Shown here: one piece after another, positions 20,147 through 25,088 of the stretch
How positions within the stretch are numbered: the first letter of the stretch is position 1
Layout: each line of letters begins with the position of its first letter
Assembly (NCBI GenBank): GCA_002347405.1
Contig: DDXB01000029.1
Coordinates: forward strand, 11,676-36,763
Reading direction: 5' to 3'
Source of the DNA: Rhodocyclaceae bacterium UBA2271
GTDB taxonomy: Bacteria > Pseudomonadota > Gammaproteobacteria > Burkholderiales > Rhodocyclaceae
Length of the DNA stretch: 25,088 nt
Translations under genes and position numbers: made by a program
Notes under the pieces: model-generated
What the model was told of the DNA's origin: nothing
The model's database searches: none
What the model saw: the letters and a program-made list of their open reading frames with translations, nothing else

Positions 20147-21414
20147 TGGACCGCTTTGACAATATCGAGCAATACATGGAAACGCTGGGCCGCGCGGCCC
20201 GCGCCGCTGCGCGGGAAATGGCCCGGGCGTCCACCGCCGCCAAAAATGCGGCGCTGCTGGCGATGGCGGCCGACATCCGTGTGCGCCAGGCCGAACTCCT
20301 CGCCGCAAATGCTGCGGATCTTGCCGCGGCACGCGCCGATGGCCTGGAGCCGGCCCTGCTCGACCGCCTGACGCTCACCGCCAAGGGTATAGAAGCTATG
20401 GCGGCGGGCCTCGAACAGGTCGCCAAGCTGCCCGATCCCATCGGCGAGATCAGCGACATGAAATTTCGTCCCTCCGGCATCCAGGTGGGCCGCATGCGCG
20501 TGCCGCTCGGCGTGGTCGGCATCATTTACGAGGCGCGGCCCAACGTCACGGCGGATGCCGCCGCGCTCTGCCTCAAATCGGGCAATGCCGCGATCCTGCG
20601 CGGCGGCAAGGAGGCGCTGCGCTGCAACCAGGCGATTGCCGCCTGCGTGCGCACAGGTCTCGCCACCGCCGGACTGCCGGAGGCGGCAGTGCAGGTGATC
20701 GCGACCACCGACCGCGCCGCTGTCGGCCACCTGGTTGCCATGCCCGAATATGTCGATGTGATCGTGCCGCGCGGTGGCAAGGGGCTGATCGAACGCATCG
20801 CGAAGGAAGCGCGGGTGCCGGTGATCAAGCACCTCGACGGCAATTGTCACGTCTATATCGACGCCAACGCCGATCCCGCCAAGGCGCTCTCCATCCTCGA
20901 AAACGCCAAAACACAACGGCTCGGTACCTGCAACACCGCCGAGTCGCTGCTGATCGCCCGCCCGGTCGCCGTCGCGCTGGCGCCGACTTTGTGCGCCATG
21001 CTGACGGCAAAGGGTGTCGAGATTCGCGGCTGTGCCGAGACGCGGGCGCTGGTGCCGCAGGCCAGGGCAGCAACCGAGGAAGACTATTACACCGAATACC
21101 TCGCCGCCATCATCTCCTGCAAGATCGTGGCCGACGTCGATGAGGCAATCGCGCACATCAACAAATATTCCTCGGCGCACACCGAGACCATCGTCACCGA
21201 AGACTACACGCGCGCCCTGCGCTTCCTGCGCGAGGTCGATTCCAGTTCGGTGATGGTGAATGCCTCGACACGCTTTGCCGACGGCTTCGAATACGGCCTC
21301 GGCGCCGAGATCGGCATTTCGACCGACAAGTTCCACGCCCGCGGCCCGGTCGGGCTGGAAGGCCTGACCTCACAAAAATGGGTCGTCTTCGGCAACGGCG
21401 AGGTAAGAACATGA
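20143..21414 (+). CDS. proA: Gamma-glutamyl phosphate reductase
   Basis: This 423-residue enzyme of proline synthesis reduces gamma-glutamyl phosphate to the semialdehyde. It has the catalytic Cys263 in RLGTCNTAESLL, the PLGVVGIIYEARPNVTADA block and the C-terminal GPVGLEGLTSQKWVV. ATG at 20143 overlaps the holA stop and has AGGA five bases upstream; ATG at 20146 is equivalent. A weak, minus-strand match to the 25-bp repeat lies inside at 20967-20991. After the stop, a tandem mosaic repeat follows within 5 bases. Confidence 0.96.
   Translation: MMDRFDNIEQYMETLGRAARAAAREMARASTAAKNAALLAMAADIRVRQAELLAANAADLAAARADGLEPALLDRLTLTAKGIEAMAAGLEQVAKLPDPIGEISDMKFRPSGIQVGRMRVPLGVVGIIYEARPNVTADAAALCLKSGNAAILRGGKEALRCNQAIAACVRTGLATAGLPEAAVQVIATTDRAAVGHLVAMPEYVDVIVPRGGKGLIERIAKEARVPVIKHLDGNCHVYIDANADPAKALSILENAKTQRLGTCNTAESLLIARPVAVALAPTLCAMLTAKGVEIRGCAETRALVPQARAATEEDYYTEYLAAIISCKIVADVDEAIAHINKYSSAHTETIVTEDYTRALRFLREVDSSSVMVNASTRFADGFEYGLGAEIGISTDKFHARGPVGLEGLTSQKWVVFGNGEVRT
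20967..20991 (-). repeat. Possible degenerate 25-bp repeat in proA
   Basis: The reverse complement matches the 25-bp repeat at 21 of 25 positions by eye. It is read in the same frame (AVALAPTL) as the minus-gene copies (AVPPAPTF). It is the only copy on the minus strand. The residues may be ordinary ProA sequence, so this one could be chance. Confidence 0.35.
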
Positions 21415-21418
21415 TGGC

Positions 21419-21644
21419 CCCCTTCCCCCCCAGCCCCCCTTCCCCGAGAAGGGGGGGGGCGGGTGTTCAGCCGCTGCGCGGCTTCCATCCTGTTGACGCG
21501 TCGCCTCCTTGGGGCGGCCCGGCGGAGACTCTGTTCCCCTTCCCCCCCAGCCCCCCTTCCCCGAGAAGGGGGGGGACGGGTGTTCAGCCGCTGCGCGGCT
21601 TCCATCCTGTTGACGCGTCGCCTCCTTGGGGCGGCCCGGCGGAG
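21419..21644 (+). repeat. Mosaic hairpin element, tandem copies 5a and 5b (117-bp period)
   Basis: Two direct copies begin at 21419 and 21536, nearly identical over about 108 bases. Each has a palindrome (CCCCCCTT / AAGGGGGG in copy 5a, 21434-21456), a hairpin AGCCGC-TGC-GCGGCT, and the left arm GTCGCCTCC plus loop TTGGGGCGGCCCGGC. In copy 5b the right arm GGAGGCGAC (21641-21649) pairs perfectly (9 bp). In copy 5a only GGAG is kept. The block fills the whole proA-ogt gap. Confidence 0.9.
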
Positions 21645-21652
21645 GCGACATG
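21617..21652 (+). promoter_or_regulatory. Repeat hairpin overlapping the ogt ribosome binding site
   Basis: The stem GTCGCCTCC (21617-21625) pairs with GGAGGCGAC (21641-21649). The right arm contains the GGAGG Shine-Dalgarno sequence, and the ogt ATG starts at 21650, right after the stem. If transcribed from upstream, the mRNA could hide its own ribosome binding site. The structure is seen; regulation is inferred. Confidence 0.5.
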
Positions 21653-22165
21653 ACCGACACACATCCCGGCGCAGCCGACTACGACGCCGTCGTTTCCTGG
21701 CCGACGTTTTCGCTCGGCATCTGTTGCGATGGCGATGCCATCGTCGCCATCGATTTCCTCGAACCCTGCGATGAACGGGGCGGTCGCCAGCCACAAGCCC
21801 AAGCCGCCGTGCGCCAATTGCGCGCTTATCTGAAAGACCCTTCCTTCAGCTTCGATCTGACGCTCGCACCGGCCGGCACCCCCTTCCAGCAACGCGTCTG
21901 GGCCAGCATCGCGGCGATCCCACCTGGTCAGACAAAGAGCTATGGCGAACTGGCCCATGAACTCGGCAGCAGCCCGCGCGCCGTCGGCACCGCCTGCGGA
22001 GCCAATCCTTACCCTGTCGTCGTGCCCTGCCATCGGGTCGTCGCTGCGGACGGTGAGCTCGGTGGCTTTTCGCGCCAGCGCGGCGGTTTTCTCATCGAGG
22101 TAAAACGCTGGCTGCTGAATCATGAAACTCCTTCCCCCCCACCCCCTGCCCCAGGAAGGGGGTGA
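21650..22165 (+). CDS. ogt: Methylated-DNA-[protein]-cysteine S-methyltransferase
   Basis: This 171-residue DNA repair protein accepts the methyl group from O6-methylguanine onto Cys127 in the VPCHRVV motif. SYGELA, the GTACGANPYPVVVPCHRV block and the following GELGGFSRQRGG are typical of the Ogt/MGT family. ATG at 21650 has GGAGG four bases upstream, supplied by the mosaic repeat. The C-terminal tail after KRWLLNHE (TPSPPPPAPGRG) and the stop codon are encoded by the next repeat copy. Confidence 0.93.
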   Translation: MTDTHPGAADYDAVVSWPTFSLGICCDGDAIVAIDFLEPCDERGGRQPQAQAAVRQLRAYLKDPSFSFDLTLAPAGTPFQQRVWASIAAIPPGQTKSYGELAHELGSSPRAVGTACGANPYPVVVPCHRVVAADGELGGFSRQRGGFLIEVKRWLLNHETPSPPPPAPGRG

Positions 22166-22228
22166 CGGGTGTTCGCTGCGCTCCATTTCCTGGCTTGCCC
22201 AGCTTTGGGGCGGCCCTGCAGTTGGGCA
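22125..22228 (+). repeat. Mosaic hairpin element, copy 6 (sense +)
   Basis: It begins with a C-rich palindrome region (CCCCCT / AGGGGG around 22143-22162) that encodes the end of ogt and its TGA. It continues with GACGGGTGTTCGCTGCGCTCC and ends in the terminal hairpin TGCCCAGCT (22196-22204), loop TTGGGGCGGCCCTGC, AGTTGGGCA (22220-22228). The arms pair at all nine positions if one G-U wobble is allowed on this strand. It bridges ogt and xerD completely. Confidence 0.85.
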
Positions 22229-23148
22229 TGAAGGAAGCCACTAGCCTCCAGATTGACGAGTTCATCGACGCCCTCTGGCTCGCCGACGGGCTGGCGAAAA
22301 ACACGCTCGCAGCCTACCGTTCCGACCTTTCCCTGTTTGCGCACTGGCTGACCGCGCGCGGCGTCGAGTTGCCCGCCGCCAGCGAAGCGGATATCGACAG
22401 TTACCTCGCGCACCTGCATACACGCGCGGAGAAAGTTCGCCCTGCCACCCTGCGTCGCCTGCAGGCTGCCCTGCGCCGCTTTTACCGCTGGCTCATCGAG
22501 CAGGGCCACATTCAGGCCGACCCGCTGCTCAACATCCAGGCGCCACTCGCCGCCGAACGCTTCCCCAAGACCATTTCGGAAAAGAATGTCGAGGACCTGC
22601 TGGCCGCGCCGGACGTCAGCACGCCACTGGGGCTGCGCGACCGCACCATGCTCGAACTGCTCTATGCCACCGGCCTGCGGGTTTCGGAACTGGTCGGCCT
22701 GAAGCTCTTTTCAATCAGCCTCGATGACCGCGTGGTCCGCACCTTCGGCAAGGGTGGCAAGGAACGCCTGGTGCCGATGGGCGAGGTCGCCGCCGACTGG
22801 CTGGTGCGCTGGCTGGCAGAAGGGCGCCCGGCATTGCTCAAAGGGCGCGCTTCGGATTTCGTTTTTGTCACCGGCCGCCGCAGTCGCGGCATGGACACCG
22901 GCATGTCGCGCCAGATGGCCTGGGTGCTGATCAAGAAACATGCGCTGACCGCCAGCATTCCCGCGGCACGCATTTCGCCCCACGTGCTGCGCCACGCCTT
23001 CGCCACCCATCTGCTCAACCATGGCGCCGACCTGCGCGTGGTGCAGTTGTTGCTCGGCCATACTGACATATCGACAACACAGGTCTACACTCATGTTGCA
23101 CGCGCCAGATTGAAGGAACTCCACGGTCAACACCACCCGCGAGGTTAA
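22228..23148 (+). CDS. xerD: Site-specific tyrosine recombinase XerD
   Basis: This 306-residue recombinase resolves chromosome dimers with XerC at dif. The SAM-like N-terminal domain (IDEFIDALWLADGLAKNTLAAYRSDL) is followed by the catalytic domain with Arg151, Lys175 (FGKGGKER), His252 and Arg255 (HVLRHAFATHLL), His278 (LLGHTDISTTQVYTH) and Tyr287. All six catalytic residues are present. ATG at 22228 fits XerD N termini. The open frame upstream to 22162 is repeat-encoded. The start codon lies at the edge of the repeat's terminal hairpin. XerD rather than XerC is judged from the start MKEATSLQIDEFIDALW and the neighbours. Confidence 0.9.
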   Translation: MKEATSLQIDEFIDALWLADGLAKNTLAAYRSDLSLFAHWLTARGVELPAASEADIDSYLAHLHTRAEKVRPATLRRLQAALRRFYRWLIEQGHIQADPLLNIQAPLAAERFPKTISEKNVEDLLAAPDVSTPLGLRDRTMLELLYATGLRVSELVGLKLFSISLDDRVVRTFGKGGKERLVPMGEVAADWLVRWLAEGRPALLKGRASDFVFVTGRRSRGMDTGMSRQMAWVLIKKHALTASIPAARISPHVLRHAFATHLLNHGADLRVVQLLLGHTDISTTQVYTHVARARLKELHGQHHPRG

Positions 23149-23163
23149 GACAGGATACCGGAC

Positions 23164-23661
23164 ATGAGAAACACGCAACAAGACAACCGCCCCCCCGAGA
23201 CACCCGCGACGCAGTTTCTGCACCGTCACAGCATCGCTCATTCCAATCACCTCTATCCCTACGAGGAACACGGCGGCACGAAAGTTTCGGCACGCGAATT
23301 GAATGTGCCCGAGCACAGTGTGGTCAAGACGCTGGTCATGGAAGACGAAAACAGGAAGCCGCTGCTGGTGCTGATGCATGGCGACCACAAGGTATCCACC
23401 AAGGAACTGGCACGGCAATTCGGCGTCAAGAAGATCGCGCCCTGCGCGGCGGACGATGCCCAACGCCACACCGGCTATATGGTCGGCGGCTGCTCGCCCT
23501 TCGGCACGAAAAAGCAGTTACCGGTCTGCATGGAAAAGACCATCCTCGACCTGCCGCTGATCTATATCAACGGCGGCCAACGCGGCTATCTGGTTGGCGT
23601 GCACCCGCACGACATCCTGCGCGTACTGCAACCCAAAATTGTGGAATGTCGGCTGGCCTGA
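23164..23661 (+). CDS. ybaK: Cys-tRNA(Pro)/Cys-tRNA(Cys) deacylase YbaK
   Basis: This 165-residue trans-editing protein removes Cys from mischarged tRNA-Pro. It shows ATQFL near the start, HGGTKVSARELNV, the key Lys55 in SVVKTLVM, and the GGCSPFG loop followed by KKQLPVCMEKTI. It is complete and of normal length. It begins 15 bases after xerD and probably shares its transcript. Its 3' end is convergent with folB across a mosaic repeat. Confidence 0.93.
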   Translation: MRNTQQDNRPPETPATQFLHRHSIAHSNHLYPYEEHGGTKVSARELNVPEHSVVKTLVMEDENRKPLLVLMHGDHKVSTKELARQFGVKKIAPCAADDAQRHTGYMVGGCSPFGTKKQLPVCMEKTILDLPLIYINGGQRGYLVGVHPHDILRVLQPKIVECRLA

Positions 23662-23675
23662 ATTGCGCCAACCTG

Positions 23676-23965
23676 GCAGCCTAGCCGCCGGGCCGCCCCA
23701 AGACCAGGCCACAGGCCGCAGGACAGCCGAAGGCTGGTTCCGCGCAGCGGAATGCGGCTTTGCCGCACACAAGCTGACACGCGACGCCAGCCGCAATCCG
23801 CACCGTAGCTAAAACAACGCTCTCCGTGATAGACGAGCGCAGCGACAACAAGCGACGTGGTCGCGCCGTTGCGGTGTAGGCTAATGCCGGCAAAGCCGGC
23901 GTTAAGCCGCTTGGCGGCGGCCGTAGGCAAAAAAACAGTCGCCTCCTCCGCGAGGGGAAGGGCGG
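23676..23965 (-). repeat. Mosaic hairpin element, copy 7 (sense -)
   Basis: This fills the 317-base gap between the ends of ybaK and folB. In the minus direction: palindrome and T7 next to folB, a GCCGC/GCGGC hairpin, GCCGGC-TTT-GCCGGC with TTAACG before and CATTAG after, the TCGCTGCGCTCG block, and GCGGC-TGGC-GTCGC (23794-23781). Extra hairpins follow (TGCGGC-AAA-GCCGCA, TTCCGC-TGC-GCGGAA, AGCC-TTC-GGCT), and the terminal hairpin is at 23712-23676. Its arms form 11 pairs, four of them G-U, only on the minus strand. About 120 bases match copy 2a closely. Confidence 0.85.
23929..23957 (-). terminator. Repeat-borne terminator-like site of folB
   Basis: On the minus strand a short GC stem (CCTC / GAGG) and GGCGACTG are followed by seven Ts (23935-23929), about 20-50 bases after the folB stop. 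The stem is weaker than at maeB and plsY but the arrangement is the same. Confidence 0.45.
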
Positions 23966-23978
23966 GCAGGGGTGGGCC

Positions 23979-24326
23979 TCAGCGGGATCGTTCAATCTGC
24001 ACGCCAACACGTCGCACGCCACGCGCGATGCCGACCTTGGCGATCGACACCTTCACCCATGGCGCTCGAAATTCGTCGAGCATCAGGCCGATGATGAATT
24101 CCCCCAGCGTTTCCAGCAGGTTGAATTGGCGCGCCGCAAGTTCGGCACGCACCCGCCCGATCACCACCGCATAGTCGATGGTCTTGGCGATATCGTCGTC
24201 CTGTGCCGCCTCGTCCGGCACGCCGAAGGTCAAGGTCAGGTCCAGCGTCTGCGGCGCCGCCCGTTCGCGGTCGTAGATGCCGACATGCGCTTCGACACGC
24301 ATGTCTTCAATGAAAATGAAGTCCAT
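23979..24326 (-). CDS. folB: Dihydroneopterin aldolase
   Basis: This 115-residue folate-pathway enzyme cleaves dihydroneopterin to hydroxymethyl-dihydropterin and glycolaldehyde. It has the MDFIFIEDMRVEAHVGIYDRE opening, catalytic-site Glu in FNLLETLGEFI, and the C-terminal VSIAKVGIARGVRRVGVQIER strand-loop-strand, with the Lys expected near the active site. ATG at 24326 lies 32 bases from the divergent plsY start. Its stop is followed at once by the mosaic repeat. Confidence 0.94.
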   Translation of the reverse strand: MDFIFIEDMRVEAHVGIYDRERAAPQTLDLTLTFGVPDEAAQDDDIAKTIDYAVVIGRVRAELAARQFNLLETLGEFIIGLMLDEFRAPWVKVSIAKVGIARGVRRVGVQIERSR

Positions 24327-24358
24327 GTGATTACACCAGTTAGAATCCTGTCCATTCT

Positions 24359-25030
24359 ATGGAATCAATGCCCGCTCTGCTCGTTTTCATCGCCTTTGTG
24401 GCGTTCGGCTACCTGATCGGCTCGCTGCCCTTCGCGGTGATCGTGTCGCGCGCTTTCGGCCTGGCCGACCCGCGCGGCTTCGGCTCGGGCAATCCCGGCG
24501 CCACCAATGTGCTCAGAACCGGAAACAAGTTCGCCGCGCTGTTGACGCTGCTGGGCGACGCCGCCAAGGGCTGGGTGGCGATGTTCATCGTTGCAACAGT
24601 CGGCGCTGGCGGGACGGCGTTAGCCGTATCCGCCGAGTACCTGGGTACGGCGATTGCCTTCACCGGCCTGGCCGCATTCCTCGGTCACCTGTTCCCCGTC
24701 TTCCTGCGCTTTCGTGGCGGCAAGGGCGTCGCCACCGCCATCGGCGTATTGATCGGCCTGGATGGCATGGTCGCCCTGATTGCGGCAATCACCTGGGTCA
24801 TCACCATCGCCGTTTTCCGTTATTCCTCACTCGCCGCACTGGCCGCCGCCTGCGTGGCACCGGGCGTGGCGTATGCGCTTCATGGGCCGGATACGCTTTC
24901 TCTGGTCATCGGCATCATGTGCGCGCTGCTGATCGTGCGCCATCGGCCAAATATCCAGCGCCTCTTCGCGGGCACCGAAAGTCGCATTCTTACCCGCCCT
25001 CCCCCATCCCCTCCTTCGCGGGAGGAGTGA
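24359..25030 (+). CDS. plsY: Glycerol-3-phosphate acyltransferase PlsY
   Basis: This 223-residue inner-membrane enzyme transfers acyl from acyl phosphate to glycerol-3-phosphate, the first step of phospholipid synthesis. It has about five hydrophobic helices and the signatures GSLPFAVIVSR, GSGNPGATNVLRTGNK and HLFPVFLRFRGGKGVAT. Residues 80-87 (TVGAGGTA) are encoded by a 25-bp repeat copy in a periplasmic or cytoplasmic loop. After RHRPNIQRLFAGTESRI the tail LTRPPPSPPSREE and the stop come from the mosaic repeat. ATG at 24359 or 24368 are both possible; no strong ribosome binding site. Confidence 0.94.
   Translation: MESMPALLVFIAFVAFGYLIGSLPFAVIVSRAFGLADPRGFGSGNPGATNVLRTGNKFAALLTLLGDAAKGWVAMFIVATVGAGGTALAVSAEYLGTAIAFTGLAAFLGHLFPVFLRFRGGKGVATAIGVLIGLDGMVALIAAITWVITIAVFRYSSLAALAAACVAPGVAYALHGPDTLSLVIGIMCALLIVRHRPNIQRLFAGTESRILTRPPPSPPSREE
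24595..24619 (+). repeat. 25-bp coding repeat, copy in plsY
   Basis: The copy reads AACAGTCGGCGCTG at the start and GGGACGGCG at the end, one mismatch from the mrpD form. It is on the plus strand in a plus-strand gene, encoding TVGAGGTA between two hydrophobic segments. Confidence 0.8.
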
Positions 25031-25088
25031 CTGTTTTTTTGCCTACGGCCCGCCGCCAAGCGGCTTAACGCCGGCTTTGCCGGCATTA
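24998..25088 (+). repeat. Mosaic hairpin element, copy 8 (sense +), cut by window end
   Basis: The palindrome region encodes the plsY tail; then TGACTG, T7, GCCTACGGCC, a GCCGC/GCGGC hairpin and GCCGGC-TTT-GCCGGC with CATTA to the end. It is an inverted, nearly identical counterpart of the folB-proximal part of copy 7. The distal part lies outside the window. Confidence 0.85.
25010..25040 (+). terminator. Repeat-borne terminator of plsY
   Basis: A CCTCC / GGAGG stem (25010-25014, 25021-25025) is followed by AGTGACTG and seven Ts (25034-25040). The TGA in this spacer is the plsY stop codon. The same layout occurs at maeB. Confidence 0.55.

Noticed and set aside
19888..21336. 482-residue minus-strand open frame opposite proA and holA
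   Set aside because: It is a shadow of proA and holA, with no recognisable domain.
21419..21644. Possible CRISPR-like array
   Set aside because: Only two long units with a 117-bp period, no short regular spacers and no cas genes.

Overview
The window is a GC-rich chromosomal segment that reads as a betaproteobacterium. The basis is gene content and order: leuS-lptE-holA-proA, then ogt-xerD-ybaK, then divergent folB/plsY, plus MaeB. A Rhodocyclales- or Nitrosomonadales-like host is my inference; there is no rRNA or other marker to fix it. I see no tRNA, rRNA, CRISPR array, transposase or phage gene. Almost everything is core metabolism. The accessory component is an unusually dense set of small repeats.

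Layout. 117-869: YgjP-type metallopeptidase. 1147-1571 (minus): a DUF4258/DUF2283 pair that looks like a toxin-antitoxin-type module. 1914-4241 (minus): malic enzyme MaeB, divergent from an orphan ParA-type ATPase (4318-5130). 5292-15393 (minus): one tightly overlapped run of eleven genes encoding an Mrp/Mnh-type multisubunit cation/proton antiporter (E, F, G, MbhD-MbhE, B, C, three NuoL/M/N-like subunits and a small membrane protein), ending in uvrD and dtd. 15693-16031: small unknown protein. 16125-21414: leuS, lptE, holA, proA. 21650-23661: ogt, xerD, ybaK. 23979-25030: divergent folB and plsY.

How the genes work together. The antiporter genes are chained by 4-base ATGA overlaps, which suggests coupled translation of one membrane complex, with the repair helicase UvrD and D-aminoacyl-tRNA deacylase Dtd at the operon tail. 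The leuS operon joins aminoacylation, LPS transport (LptE), the clamp-loader delta subunit (HolA) and proline synthesis (ProA). Dtd, YbaK and the LeuRS editing domain are three separate translation-proofreading activities.

The most interesting signal is the repeats. (1) A mosaic family of hairpin-rich elements fills nearly every gap between operons. Seen in the direction that starts with its C-rich palindrome, it ends in a hairpin with a near-constant 15-nt loop, TTGGGGCGGCCCGGC. The stem sequence differs between copies yet stays complementary, with G-U wobbles that fit only one strand. Intergenic copies lie with the palindrome against the 3' end of a gene. They supply stop codons and Pro-rich C-terminal tails to maeB, ogt and plsY, and terminator-like hairpins plus T-runs after maeB, folB and plsY. 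The distal hairpin covers the start regions of ogt and xerD. One copy lies in frame inside uvrD, and a palindrome lies in frame inside leuS. (2) A separate 25-bp repeat occurs inside five protein-coding genes, always on the plus strand, with a weaker sixth copy in proA on the minus strand. All statements on identity and novelty come from reading the sequence; no database search was possible.
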